DNA of 64,000 nucleotides from Kingdonia uniflora (GCA_014058105.1 JACGCM010001386.1:1-64000), one strand, 5' to 3'. Shown: positions 22,180 to 35,520, numbered from the stretch's first letter. The notes: generated from the sequence alone by a model not told the origin. Translations and numbers: made by a program.

Positions 22180-24050
22180 AATTGGCCATCAACATCAACT
22201 TTGAGATGAAGTTAACATGGAGATCAAGAAATTGATAATAGTGGGATTCATTCGAGAAGCCAAATATCCAAATTGAATATCCAACATCGTCGTTATACCA
22301 AAGAAGAATGGAAAAGTTAGAGTTTGTGTAGATTTTATCGATCTAATAAAACATACACCAAATGATAGTTTCCCTCTTCCCAACATTCATCAGATCTTTG
22401 ATTCCACAATAGGTCATGAACTCCTATCTATGATGGACGCTGCTTCTGGATACAATCAAATTTCACTCTTGGATGAAGATCAAGAAAATACCACTTTCAT
22501 TACTGAAAGAGGACTTAACTACTACAAAATCATGCCGTTCGGACTCAAGAACGCAGGTTTAACTTATCAACGGTTGATCACTGCTATGTTCAGAGCACAT
22601 CATGGGAAAGTCGTGGAAGTTTATATTGGTGATCTCTTGTGCAAAAGCATGCAATCCATCAACCATATTTCAGATCTCAACATAATATTCAACATTCTTC
22701 GATCTTACAAGATGCTCCTCAATCCTGATAAGAGTCAATTCATAGTACATTGAGGTCAATTTTTAGGCCACCTTACAAGCAAGAAGGGGATTGAGGCCGA
22801 TCCAGATTAGATCCGGGCTCTTCTAAACATGCCATCTCCAAAAACGGCGTAAAATATTCAGAAACTTGCCGGCAATATTGTTGCTATCAATCATTTCGTT
22901 TCAAAATCTTCAAACCGCTGTCGTTGGTTATTCCTATTACTTTGTGATTACACCAAACAAGGAAAAGTTTAGCCAAATGTAGAGGTTCAATGGATATCAA
23001 AATGCGAAGCAGCTTTTTAGAATCTCAAAACCTATTTGGGGAAGTCTCCCATCATGAGCACCCCAATAGATAATGAGGAAATGATTATCTACCTAGAAGT
23101 TACTAATACTTTACTCTGCTCAATTTTCATTCGACTTGAAGAGAAAATTGAAAAACCAGTCTATTTCATCAACAAAACCTTCACTCCAGTGGAAACGAGG
23201 TACTCTAAAATTAAGAAACTTCTTCTCACTCTTGTTTAAACTATACAGAAACTCAAGTACTACTTCTAAGCTCATTCAGTCAAAGTCATGACAAACTACC
23301 CACTTCGGGATGTTTTGTCCAAGAAAGAAAAATCAAGAAGAGTGCAACAATGGTCACTCAATTTGGGAGATCATGATATCAAGTTCGAACAACGTCATTC
23401 CGAAAAGGGTCAGGCCGTTGCTGATTTTCTCACGGATTTTCTAATGGAAAACCCCGAGTAGGAGGAGTACTATCCTGACCTTGCCGATGAAGTTAAAAAA
23501 GATCCACCCCCCAAAGCATTTGACGAATGAGCTGAATAGATTACAAGGAAAGGGTGGAGACTTCTTACAGATGGATCAACAGGACCTGCAGGGACATAAA
23601 TTGGAATCGTATTGATTACCCCTTCCAACGACAGAATTGAGAAATCAAACCTCTTGGATTGTTAGGCCTCAAACAATGTCACCGAGTACGAAGCTCTCAT
23701 TCACGGACTTGACCTCGCTCTTGAGATCGGTGTCCCCGAACTCTCAGTTTACACAGATTCACTACTCATCGTCCACCATTACTCTGAGAAATACAAGAAG
23801 AATGGTAAGATGATCGAATACGTAGCCCTCATTGCAGATAGGATGAGCAAGTTTGCGCAAGCAACTCTCGATTATCTTCTGCGAGATGAAAACATACACG
23901 CCAATTCTTTGTCATATCTAGCTGGGGTCTTAGGCACAGAAGTTTGATATCTCCAGATTGAAGTAATTTTAACCCCCAGCATTAATCGCATTTTTGTATG
24001 CACGATCAACACTGAGGGCGATAAAGGAGAAGACGATGATTGATGAAAGC
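22180..24050 (+). pseudogene. pol of element B: RT, RNase H and second RNase H
   Basis: RT motifs: VVIPKKNGKVRVCVDF, MMDAASGYNQISLL, MPFGLKNAGLTYQRL, then VEVYIGDLLCKS at 22616-22651. The catalytic YIDD has become YIGD (22622-22633), so RT should be inactive. RNase H follows (EKIEKPVYFINKTFTPVETR near 23150, HSEKGQAVADFLTDF near 23395). The second RNase H starts at LLTDGSTGPAG (23560) and contains NNVTEYEALIHGLDLALEIG and SVYTDSLLIVHHY. Several stops are present. This is the most complete pol of the three. Confidence 0.88.
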
Positions 24051-24189
24051 CTTTTTTAGTTTATCTCGGAATCAAAAATAAATGTGAAAGACCACTTCCA
24101 GCAGATCTGAAGGAGCGCCGATAGCTGATAGATAACTTAAAGCGCTACACTAATCAAAATGGTACTTTATATCGTCGTTCAGTCACAGG

Positions 24190-25290
24190 GCCTTACCTTA
24201 AGTGTCTCTCCAAGCAGAAAGTAGACGAGATATTCCGCGATCTACATAAAGGGACTTGTGGCTCTCATGCCGCAGGTCGATCACTGGCAAACAGAGCCAT
24301 TACACAAAAGTCTTTTGGCCTGGTATGCGCAAGCAAGCAGAAGAGTATTCACATAAATATGACGCATGTCAATGACATGGACAGATGATCCGCACCCCTA
24401 CGCTCGAACTTCATGCAAGAAAGGTATTTTGGCCATTCAAAAGATGGGCACTCAATCTTGTTGATGAATTCCCAAATTTATCAGGTAACCGCTGCCACCT
24501 ACTCATAGCTACCGATTATTTTATAAAATGGGTAGAAGCAGTCCCACTCTGTCAAGCCAGAAAAGAAGAGGTCATTTCTTTTATCTGAGAATACATCATC
24601 AATCGGTTTGGCTGCCCCACCTAATTTATATCGATAATGGGCCCCAGTTTGATGGAGAAAAAGTCATAAATTTCCTCAATCAACACAATATCATCCACTC
24701 ACCATCCAATCCCTACTACCCTCAAGGAAATGGCCAAGCCAAAATTACCAACAAAACCATCGTGGATAGGCACAAGAAAAGGCTACACACACAGAAAAAA
24801 AGAAATTGGGTTCGCGAACTTCCTCATGTCTTATGGGCATATCGCACCACTCCACGTCAGTCGACAGGCTACAATCCATTCCTCCTTGCCTAAGGCATAG
24901 AGGCCGTCATTCCCTCTTAATACCATCATCCAGTCAAAGATCACGAGTTAACTAATGAGGAAAATGAGTTCGAATTAACTTGCAACCTCAATTGGATCGA
25001 TGAAACCAGGGAACACGTCATCGCTAACCTTGGTCGATATCACCATATGTTGGCCAGTTCGTACAACAAACAAGTCAGAAGCCATACTTTCCAAATCGAT
25101 AATTTCGTCCTTAGAGGAATACCTTAACACTGTAAAAAGCCTCATGCTGGGAAACTAACAGACAATTGGGAGGGTCTATTCCTTATCACAGGTCTCTCAG
25201 GCCTGGGATCAAATTACCTCATGACAGAAGAGGGAGTTCACATTTAAAATCCTTGGAATACTAGGCCATTGAGACGGTATTATCGTTAAG
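24190..25290 (+). pseudogene. integrase of element B, catalytic Glu replaced
   Basis: The zinc-binding part reads LHKGTCGSHAAGRSL. The core has KRWALNLVDEFPN, IATDYFIKWVEAVP (first Asp), a frameshift, IDNGPQFDGEKV (second Asp), then YYPQGNGQAKITN (about 24718-24753). The expected Glu of GQAEI is Lys. A (7169-7206) and C (48412-48450) retain Glu. The C-terminal part runs VLWAYRTTPRQSTG to the conserved DETREHVIANLGRY. No chromodomain follows. Stops occur at about 24588 and 24893. Confidence 0.86.
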
Positions 25291-25661
25291 TTCCTAACTA
25301 CTTAATTTCAAATTCTCGCTTTTTCCATTCCAAAAGTGAGATTTTCATCTCTATCCAATATACATTCTTTTCTATTAAATGAAACTTGCAAGTTTTTCTC
25401 CCATACATCTCTCTACTGCGTAGACAACACATAGATTAAAGCATAGATAATATTAGCTTTTAATCGACCTCTATTCCAGTTAAATCAAGGATAACACTTG
25501 GTTTAGCTGACTCTACTAAATTTCTGCGAATAAAGCTAAGGTAGCACTTGTTTTACATTAAAGACTCTAACATACATAAGATAAAGCAAAGGTAATACTA
25601 GCTTTTAGCTCACAACTTGTCTGTAACAGCTACATTTTATTTATGGTTACATATACAACCT
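25291..25661. repeat. spacer with one copy of the 160-bp unit (element B)
   Basis: After integrase there is non-coding sequence. At about 25440-25610 it holds one copy of the unit that C has amplified four times (phrases CAGTTAAATCAAG, GCTGACTCTACTAAAT, GGTAGCACTTG). Confidence 0.75.
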
Positions 25662-28600
25662 CTACAATGGATCATTTTTTGTTGTTGGGATGTTAGCTAC
25701 GCTTTCTCCTGAAATAGGAGGTCAATCCGCCATAAATTCTTGAGCTTCCCCTGTAACAGGAGGTCGATCAACCATAAATTCTCGAGTTTGAGAAGTCACA
25801 ACAATCCTGCCATGCTCTATCAATTCAGCAAGTCGAGGGCCTAAATCTATTTTTATGGACTGCATATAATTTCCTCAATCTATATCAGCTCTGCAAATAT
25901 ATCCCCTGTCTGACAAACTGTTGAACAAGGTATCTCTTTCTTACTCAAGCCTTTTTACCTCATCAACAAAATAGGCAATGACTGTCCTCAACAATTCTGA
26001 GTGCGATGCCTCGGTTACAACCGACCTAGAGAAATTCGTTCTAGCATTCTGAAGGCGCTCTTTCGACCTCGCATACCGTTCTTTTAGCCATGTTATTTCT
26101 CTATCTACTCGATCCGTGAAAGCAATGTTTTCTTATAATTTTTTTTGTCAGCTTTCGCTGATTTAGCCCGATTAATTACCTCCAAATCGGCCACCTGAGC
26201 ATGAAGTACATCAATCTCCTTGTTCAGTTCTTCCATATTCAGAATCTTCTATAACATTTATCTTTCTGCTGTATCAAAATATCCTTCCCTCTGATTGCCC
26301 ACTTTAACCCTTTATCCCGGGAAATAGCAACATCCAACTTCCTTTTACTCTCCCTCAACCGCTCAACTTCTTTTCACACATAAACTTGAATTCGAGCGAC
26401 ATCCCCCTCCAACTCTCTAATTCAAGCTTATAGGCTGACTACATCTCCTTGCACAAGGGAGACCTTGGCATTATTTTTATTCTTCCTTGAGCGCCCTCCG
26501 GCCTCAGCGTATCTGGTACGTACATTGGTCTACGCCAATTTAGTCTTTAATTGCGCCACTCCTTCGTTCAACTCATCACACTTACCCTGCATCGTCCGAA
26601 ATTCAAAATCTTTGGCAGGTAAAGCAGTATACAATTGTTCAACTACAACTTCATTTCTTCTTTAGCTCATTATCTTTATCACCCAATTTCTTCTTTAATC
26701 GCTCCAGCTCCCTCTTGCTGTTCGCTAGATCAGTTCGAACTTGCTCCTGATTGTTTATTTTCTTGATCAAGTCATTCTTCAAACCAGCCACTGACTGATT
26801 TAAAACTTCCTCTGATTTTTCTAGCACCTGTATACAGTAACGATCCATGTCAGCCTCCCTACTCTTTACCATCAATACATCATTCTGGCTTTTGAGTTTC
26901 ACTGCATGTTCTTTAAACTCCGCGAGCTCTTTTTTCCCTTTATCAATTTCGGCATCCTTCTCCTCAATTTGCTGAGCTAAGTCAACATCAGTCTATATTA
27001 CCTCAACAAACTTGATCTTCTCTATCTTCATTAGCCTCTCTTATTCTATCAAACTTCTCTACAAATTCTTGGTTATATTGGCGCGCATCACCTTCGCACA
27101 AGCGAGCGGACTCCAATTCAACCTACACATTACATATACATTATTTCAAGTTTGATTCAAACAACAAGGACGCTGAGGCATCTCTCTCCTTAGAAAGCTT
27201 AGCCTATAAATCTTTCATTCTGAGGCATATGTTCTTAATTTCATATAGCAAGGTTTACAAAAGCAACTTAGCCTACAAAATTCTATCCAACAAAAAATAT
27301 CTAATCAGTTTACAAACATTCCCAAATATTCATACAATCACAAAACTATCGTACTACTCTACCTTTTCAGTTCCCCCTTCTGGATACTCGTTGTCATCCC
27401 CTTGGCTGTCTCTCACCGTTTGAGGAGAGACACCGTCCAGGCCATCCACAATGCCAACAACAATATCTTTACTCTCTTCATCTTCCTTCTCCTCCACAAA
27501 AGTGTCTGCCCTAATGGCATCCACCTCATCCTCGGAATATCCTTTTGACATAAGGTGGCGCCCGAGTCTATCACGCTCAGCTACCACCTCCTCAAAATTT
27601 GTTCTCACTTCCGCATGTAAATTGTTAATCTCTACCACTTGCGAAGCCTTCAGAGCCTCCATCCATTTTCATTTCTTGAGCAGATCAATTTTCAATCAAG
27701 CTACGTTCCTTTTAAGCATGACCTTCATCCTCTTCAGCTCAGCTCTCTCCCCCCCCCCCCCCGACCCTGAGGCATATTCCCTCCATCGACAGGCAGCCTA
27801 TAAAAATAAACAAATCATCCTCATTGATTAGCTTGAATCATAATACGAAAGTCACCATAATACAAATTCAAACATATGAACCTACCATTTTTCTCATCTC
27901 CTCCTCCTCGTGGAGAACCGTCAACCTGAATTTTTCCTCCACCTCTTTCAAATTGTCCTCTACAACAGGTTGATCTTCTACGACCTTCACCCTTAACATA
28001 TCAAAAGGTTCAGCTCTTTTCTTTTTCACGGCCTCACCACTTCTCGTGGTTCTAGAGGTCGAAGGACATTTTACCATTTACTTCTTGGGAAACGTTCGAG
28101 CTAATTTGGTCGACGTAGTAGACTCAGGTAACCCTGTGTAGTCCACTTCAGGGGGCTTGGGTAAGTTAACTCATTTTTCCCCATCAGTTTCCTTCTTTTT
28201 ACTGCTGTCATCACTTATCATTAGTCTCGTCAACTGAGATTTTTGAACTTTTGTGGCTCGACTGCTAACACACTTCATCCTATTAATGTTAAGTTCTTCC
28301 AACACAACCTCGAGCTCTATCTCTTCTTGAGAAACTATATCCAACAACAACTCTTTCCTCATCACCTGAGATTTGGGAGCTGTCATTCACAAAATATTAT
28401 CATCAGCAGAGCATCATACAATTTCAACTATCAATCTCATACATTATATATTATTATACTTACTTTGTTTTATAGTCCTAAACAGAAGTTCTATGGGTTC
28501 TTCATCATCTCTTTGAAGGCAATCACCCTTTACCCATATCGCATTATTATTCCATGGCCGACCTACTGAGTTCAGATCGAATAAGCGTGGTCGAGTCAAG

Positions 28601-29226
28601 CTCGTAAATAAATATGCCCCTCCACTTGTAGAATAGTTATTTACCCCATAAAACTACAAAACATCCTCAGATGATATCCTCCTCCTTCTCCCATCATCTT
28701 CCCACCATGTATTCAGAGATTCCTAAACACTTATCACCTCCCATATGTTCTCGTTCATTTGAATGGGACATGCCCCGATAAGATTCATGATCCCCTTAGC
28801 CAGATTGTTAAGGGGAAGACTTAACCCGTACTTCAACTGAGACAGGTAACATAAAAAACCCTCTAAAAGTTTAATCTGAACATTCTCATCGAAATACTCT
28901 AAAGAGATCGATTCGTTAATACCCATATCCCTTTTCTCCTTCATCAGATTGGCCAACAAATAAAAATATTCTTCACCCGTTGCTACAGTACAACCCCTAA
29001 ATTGCCTACCGGCGTATTTTATACAGTTACCCCATCTACCTCTTAGAGCAGCCTTAGCTTGGCAAAACTCTTTGAATACATCCGAGCGAGGAGGATATGA
29101 TACCAATTTTCCAGGGAAATCTACAAATTGATCAACACCTACTTCTTTCTCACTTTCAGACATTTTAGCCTCAAACTCAGCCGACCGACCAGAGGTCAAT
29201 GCCTTATTTATAGGGGAACTTACCAT
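25662..29226 (-). pseudogene. aORF3 of element B: five-exon antisense gene, 'putative gypsy type transposon' family
   Basis: Exon 1 is 28464-29226 (ATG 29226). It carries the conserved domain GRWGNCIKYAGRQF, GFLCYLSQLKYGLSLPLNNL, GKGIMNLIGACPIQ-like and NNNAIWVKGDCLQRDDEEP. Intron 1 is 28380-28463 (GTAAGTAT...CAG). Exon 2 (27886-28379) is basic. Intron 2 is 27798-27885. Exon 3 (27363-27797) contains GRHLMSKGYSEDEVDAI and an acidic end. Exon 4 is partly deleted (about 27136-27237). Exon 5 (25662-27122) is a long coiled coil ending IDLGPRLAELIEHGRIVV. Known relatives are plant gypsy-associated proteins (Transposase_28 type, from memory); function unknown. A C14 run in exon 3 (27751-27764) and several stops break it. 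Confidence 0.8.
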
Positions 29227-29441
29227 ATTAACTACAGAAAAGGATTGTTATCCTGCACAAACTCTCCTCACGATCAACCTACATACAGGTCCAGGTATTT
29301 ATCATTATATTTTACACAAACAGCATTCGCAATAATAGAGGATCTATTTAACTTTTATTCTCATTCCACTTCTTTGAAATTATTCAAATTCATATGATTG
29401 CATACACACATTTTACTCCTATTTATATTCTTTTCTTTTCT

Positions 29442-29795
29442 TCATATATAATTATACCTAAAGCAACCTTGATGACCTGGGGAACCACATCCAATCAAAT
29501 ATCCTCCAGCAATCCTCACATCATTCAATTCGATCTTATTTACTGAAAGCTCTCTCACATAAACTTTTTGAGCTGCAGGATCCACCACAATTTCTCGGAA
29601 TATCTCTTCATAAAAATGACGTTCATACTCGCGTTCCCTCCCAATCCCATTTAAGCCTTCTAGTTGTACCCCCCTCACTGGCAACTCAGCGTCATAATCT
29701 AACAATCCAAAAATTCACTCCCGCACTTCAACTATTTTTATCGCCAACTGCCCCTCAACGGCATAATAAATTTTCTCAGATCGAGTCCAAACCAT
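29442..29795 (-). pseudogene. aORF2 of element B, small antisense gene
   Basis: ATG 29795 gives MVWTRSEKIYYAVEGQLAIK then IVEVRE, one in-frame TGA, then LLDYDAELPVRGVQLEGLNG and a C-terminus GHQGCFRYNYI with stop at 29442. C has the same protein without the TGA, and both are 354 bp long, so the frame is under comparison support. A TATA-like TGTATAAATAAGG lies 36-49 bp upstream (29831-29844). Function unknown; no family recognised. Confidence 0.75.
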
Positions 29796-29830
29796 TATTA
29801 TTTCCTTTCCCTTACTTAGAATTTATTCCC

Positions 29831-29844
29831 CCCTTATTTATACA
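29831..29844 (-). promoter_or_regulatory. TATA box before aORF2 (B)
   Basis: TGTATAAATAAGGG on minus lies upstream of ATG 29795. The C counterpart (55053-55068) has decayed to AATGAATAAATATGGG. Confidence 0.55.
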
Positions 29845-30099
29845 TTTTTACTACTAATCCCCCACAAGTTATGATATAATCCTATTATCTCGTAACAGAA
29901 ACCCTAATATCTTGAGAAAAGTTATTTAAACATATCTCTCCCTATCGATCTCAGCCATTTCCACTTATTCCAAATTGAGTTTATTCTTTCCAAATCTAAT
30001 ATTCTAGAATGACCTCTCCGAGACCGATTCTCCATTATGAAACTTTTACACTTTTCTCTCCCCCAATTCTATGTTGTTCTTCTGGAAGCGGGAAAGAGA

Positions 30100-30903
30100 T
30101 GGGACATCTCAATTCTCTTAATCCCTAGAACTGAAATATCTACTAGAATATCAGTATACCAATTCAATCTTATAGGACGGTTAGACCTACAAAAAATTAA
30201 ATTCGCAACAGTCCAAGAATTTGTAAGAAATCACTAGAAAACAATGAGAACGTGCAAGATGATTCCTATTGGAAATGGGGTTTTCATCATTAAATTGGAG
30301 TCAGAAGAAGACAATATATTGATTTAGAGCAGATGACCCTGGATGGTTGAATAAATGCCTGCGAGACTTATGCCATGGAATCAAAAAAATTTGGTAGACA
30401 GACATAGCAACTTCAATGCTCTGATTTGGTACAAGTTTCCTGGTTTGCCTATCGAAATGTGGAGCGAAAAGATTATCTTATCTCTGGGGAAGACACTTGG
30501 TAACCCTATTCAGATAGACCAATCAAACAGAAATCAAGACTATGGTTTCCATGGGAATGTTCTGGCTGGCATTGATCTCTCTAAGCCAATTTCAGACCAC
30601 ATTCTTCTGGAGATTGAGAAAAATATCATCAAAGAATAGGTCTTGCTTCATCGAATCCCCAAATATTGTTCTCACTGTAAAAATATGGGATACACGATCG
30701 CAAAATGCAATATTGTGCAAAAAGCGTTCCGAGCTAATGAAATAGAGCATAACGAGACCAAACCGATGACGGGAAAAGAGTTAATGAAAGGAAACAGGGG
30801 CAATCAAAAATTAGTAATCCAGGAGAAGCAACCTCAGGATAAGGATTTGGGTAAGAAATTACTGCAAGACTGGGTAAACAAACATACTTTCAGGAATCTA
30901 TAG
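30100..30903 (+). pseudogene. LINE ORF1: DUF4283-type domain and CCHC knuckle
   Basis: The frame reads CKMIPIGNGVFIIKLESEED and MPARLMPWNQKN, the DUF4283-like fold of plant L1 ORF1. It continues FPGLPIEMWSEKIILSLGK, then the knuckle YCSHCKNMGYTIAKC at 30664-30708. The knuckle's His is Tyr (TAC for CAC), a C-to-T change that would spoil zinc binding. Stops at about 30236, 30327, 30339, 30352 and 30637 break it. The family's role is to coat LINE RNA. Confidence 0.82.
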
Positions 30904-31456
30904 AGGAAAGCAGTACTAGATAACCTCTTATTTACTTTCAGGGCATGCCTAGACCATCTACCCATTTGTAGTAACACAAAAATATTGGGGAGACTGTAGA
31001 GTGGTTAACCAATAAGGGCAACATTAGAACACCGATATCACCCAAGAGGGATAGTTTAGCTAGTAGGAGTAACCAGTTTGGTGCACTAAGAGAAGTGGAG
31101 GATGATATAGAATACACCGATTCAGTTACATCAAGACAGTAGAATAACACCAATTCGATAATACAAGGAGAGAGTAGAGACAGAGAGATGGGCGTGGACA
31201 AGGCAGTGCCACATAAGGAGGATCTCGTGGCAGATATAGCAAATATAGCAGAGAATCCAACAAATGAGGCAAACAGGGATGAAGGCGACGCATACTTCAT
31301 AGCGATAAATGAAGTCAGACAAAACCTCAGCCCGTCAAGTTGAGCGGATGAAATGGAACATGAAGAATAGGTGCATCTTGGTCTTAATCAAGTTTGTAAA
31401 GGGGGCAAGGTGTATACCATAGACCCAAGAGTGACATGCTCTACCCGTAAAGATCA

Positions 31457-32150
31457 ATGACAGTCATATTCTGGAATGCCAGAGGGCTGGGAATCAGAAA
31501 AACAACAAGATATCTCAAGAAAACTACGGCAAGACTACAACCAAATATTATGGGAATTACTGAACCAAAAATTTTCTGTAAGAACTTTGAGCCGCCAGGT
31601 TAGGAAAACATAGTCATTTCCAATGAACTAAATGTTGAAAAAGGTAACATATGGATTTTTTTGGCTTAAAGGATCCTTTGCACCTGGTGCTATTTCTATG
31701 ACAAAATAATATATTACGGCGATTTACATGGAGAGTTGCTTCTCCTTTGTACATGTAGACTACAACATAATTAATAGGTTGGATCTTTGGGATGACCTCT
31801 CTAATTTTGCTGCAACAAATATCAAACCCTTGATATGCATAGGTGATTTCAACGTGGTTCTCCGGGTAGCTAAAAAAAGGGGACGACATCCACCTAACAC
31901 AAATGCAGTGATAGACTTTAATAATTTCCTAGATACAGCGAAACTCACAGAAGCCCCTCCTCTGGGCTTACCTTTACGTGGTATAATACACAGAGTGGGA
32001 ATAACATAACGTTAGTGGCCCTCGACAGATGTCTCTCCAGAATGTGGAATGGCAAAGCACGTTCAGAGGTTGGAGAATGAAAGTGTTGCCCCAAACTCAA
32101 TCTGATCACTCACTTATTATGGGGGAATGCTGCCAGGTGCCTAAACCAAC
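31457..32150 (+). pseudogene. LINE ORF2, endonuclease domain
   Basis: ATG 31457 gives MTVIFWNARGLGIRKTTRYL and NIMGITEPKIF (APE-type endonuclease Asn and Glu motifs). A second frame continues PLICIGDFNVVL and FNNFLDTAKL. The C-terminal catalytic SDH motif appears as QTQSDHSLIMG near 32095. Frameshifts at about 31600-31730 and 32000 split it. The enzyme would nick target DNA to prime reverse transcription. Confidence 0.82.
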
Positions 32151-32699
32151 TAATATCCCTTTCAAGTATCTTCAATCATGGGGAGAGTAACCTAAACTTG
32201 GGGATATTGTATCCAGTAGCTGGAGGAAGCCGATGTATGATTCCCCTCTTTTCTCTATTATGCTTAAACTACGACGACTTAAAGCTGATATGTAGGTATG
32301 GAGATATGAATCCAAAACCTGGCGGAAACAAAAAACAAACCTAGAGAGAGATGCTGCAACTACAGATACAGTTGAAGGAAGCTATAACTAATGACTTGAT
32401 AGAAAAGAGATACCTTGCTTAAATAAAACTCTTCAACAGATAGGAGGAAACTAAAGAGATGGATTGGAGGCAAAAATCAAGAATCAAATGGCTACAAATA
32501 GGGGACAAAAACACGACATTTTTCCATTAAACCACAAAGGCTAGGAACAAGAATGCCCTTATCACAAATATCCAAGACAGCACGGGAAGAGACATTACAA
32601 GTCAGTCGCTCATACAGGAGCATATCGCGAGTTACTACCAGGCCAAATTCGCAGCTACAAATACACAGCAATGTCAAGAACTTTTTGACCATATTCCCA

Positions 32700-35520
32700 A
32701 CCAAGTTTCAGAAGTATAAAACAATAGTCTCACTGCAGCCCTAACCACTGAGGAGATTAGAGATACAGTATTCTCTATGGACAGCAACAGCGCCTCCGGT
32801 CCAGATGGTTTTTCTAGTACTTTTTAGCGAAAATTCTGGGAAATCCATCAAGCAGATATTAATGCTAGGATAATCTCTTTCTTTATTGATGGTATGATTC
32901 CCATAACATTCAACTCCAACCTCATAGTTTTGATTTCCAAAATCAGAAACCCATCCAAGATTCAACAATATAGGCTGATTTGCCTCAACAACTTTATTTT
33001 CAAAGTCATCACTAAAATTCTTGCCACTTGGTTATTTCCTATTACCGACAGATGTGTCTCGTGGGACCAAAGTGCGTTTATCAAGAATAGGAACATCCAT
33101 AACAATATTTGCTTGGCCTCAAAGATGGCTAATGAGATGAAAATCAAGAAGAAAAATGGAAATGTGGCTCTTAAGATTGATATCAGCCAAGCATAGGATA
33201 CACTGAGTTGGAAATACCTCCTCACGACTCTTTGAGCATTTGGTTTTGATTTAAAATTGTGTGACTGGATACGAACTATTATTAGTAGTAGTATGGTATC
33301 TATTCATATCAATGGTAGTCCATCAGGTTTCTTCCAGATGGCTAGAGGTCTCAAGCAGGGGGATCCTCTTTCCCCAATTCTGTTTGCAATTGCGAAGGAC
33401 ATACTGAGCATCAGTCTCCACAAGGCCAGAGATCAAGACAGAATACAGACCATGACATCAAGAAAGGATATGTATGGCCCCACTCACTTGCTTTTTGCAG
33501 ATGATATATTCATCATTGTAAATGGGAACAACAGATGCCTGAGACAGCTTCTGCTCATTCTTTCCGAATATCAGAAGATCTCTGGACAAGAGATTAGTGT
33601 GGCCAAAAGCAAAAAAATTATGAGTTCTATAACTCTCACCGCAGAAGAGTGGTCACTGAGATATTTGGCTTCAAAGAAGAGGAATTTCCAGAGACGTAAT
33701 TGGGCATTCCACTCATACAAGGAAGGGTAACAAAGCAAGCGATTTTACCGCTATTGGAAAAAATTAGAAAAGGGCTAACAGCTGGACAGGAAGCATGATC
33801 TCGTTTTAGGGAAGGATCACTCTTGCAAAGTCTATCCTTAACAGCGTACCAATTCATAATATGGCAGTGTACAAATGGCCTAGCTTGCTTATCAAAGAGG
33901 GAGACAATATCCTTAGAAACTACATCTAGACAGGAGACCAAAGCAAAAGGAAGGGGTGACGCTGAAATGGGATAAGGTATGTAAACTGACTAAGGAAGGG
34001 GGGCTTGGTATACGTCGTCTGGGAGAAGTCAACAAAGTTATGCTCTGAAAACTTCACTGGGTTTTTCAACAAGGAACAGATGAATGGGCTAAATTTCTCA
34101 AATCCAAATTCAGCAGCATAAGCGGGGATACTATTCGATATTATAAGCCGTCGACATTATGGATGGGAATACAGACTGGAGCGACCATTTCGAAACCACA
34201 TATAGGATGGCTCATTGGAGACGGACAGAAAATTGATTTCTGGAGAGACACCTGGGCAATAGATATCCCACTCATGGAACATATTGATCTACCTCGACAC
34301 TTATGGAAAAAATGCAAAGTGCAGCTCAGCGATTTTAACAACCCTCAAGGATGGCATTTCCCTAGTGATATATTGTTTCTACTACTGGCACTTGGAATTA
34401 ACATACAAAATATCCAATGCAACTCCAGTTCTCATGATGCTATGATCTGGAAACCTGATATCCAAGGAGTTTTCTCCACCAAAAATGCATATGAGACACT
34501 GCGCAGTAAAGAAGATTCGGCATGGTGGTGGAAGTACGTCTGGAGACAAGCAATCCACTCTAGACTGGGAGGCCTTGCTTGGCGCTAGCTTAACCATATA
34601 CTCCTTATGGATGATGCCATAATGAAGAGAGGCATCTCTATTGTTTCAGTGTGCGACCAATACCATAACACTTCAAAAATGGAGTCTCATACTTTATTGC
34701 GGTACCTTTTTGTAGTCTCTCTCTGGCAGAAGGCTACGACAAGTTTTGTGTATGCACCTATCACCCCATCAGATAACTGGAGAACCATACTATAGAGAGG
34801 TAAAACATCTAGTCCATACATTTCTGATCTCTGGGTGGCCATGGTTTTCATAACCTGCAACAACATTTGGAGAGCTAAAAACAAATGGCAGTTTGATAGA
34901 GTCAAAACCCCTATCCAGCAAACTATGCTACATATCCTGACGGACGTTGCAGATGCCTTCCTTCTCTCCAAAAATACAATGAACAACACCATTCAGGACC
35001 TCAGGATCATTAAGGAGTTTAATGTTCAATGCAAACCAAGATTAGGCAACAACATAGAGAGCTGTAAATGGGGGCTTCCTAATCAAGATGAGGTAAAAAT
35101 CTATTGTGATGGATCGGCTCTGAGAAATCCCGGTGAAGCGGGCATATGCATTATTTACAGGAATAATAAAGAGGAAGTCATGGGCACATATAGTAAATCC
35201 ATTGGGCAAGCTACGAACTTCATTGCTGAGATTACTTCAATCATATCAGAAGTTTAGAAAGCTATAACATAAGGGTGGAGAAGAGTGTGGGTAGTATCCG
35301 ACTTGGCTGCTGCAATCAAAGCTTTCATCAAAGATAAAATACCCTGGACGCTTAAAACTGCTTGGGAACTAATCATCCCGCACCTTCTGCAAATCCGATT
35401 CAACCATGTATGAAGGGAATGCAACTTCTTGGCAGATCAAATTGCAAGGGGATGGTCAGACCCAAACCAACCAGTAGAAGAATGGACAAATGGCAGACCG
35501 GAGTATTTTTAAAATATTGA
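32700..35520 (+). pseudogene. LINE ORF2, reverse transcriptase, zinc finger and RNase H
   Basis: RT motifs: IRNPSKIQQYRLICLNNF, DQSAFIKNRNIHNNI, ALKIDISQA, ARGLKQGDPLSPILFAIA and the intact FADD at 33494-33505. A zf-RVT-like region lies at 34160-34680 (GVFSTKNAYETLRSKE). A plant-L1-type RNase H follows: KIYCDGSALRNPGEAG near 35095, AEITSIISE, VVSDLAAAIKAF and NFLADQIARGW near 35435. Stops at several sites. Domain order is that of full-length plant L1. Confidence 0.87.

Noticed and set aside
26465..26665. 66-codon plus-strand ORF in element B
   Set aside because: Antisense of the aORF3 coiled-coil exon.
27451..27831. 126-codon plus-strand ORF in element B
   Set aside because: Reverse complement of aORF3 exon 3, whose minus-strand protein is conserved in C.
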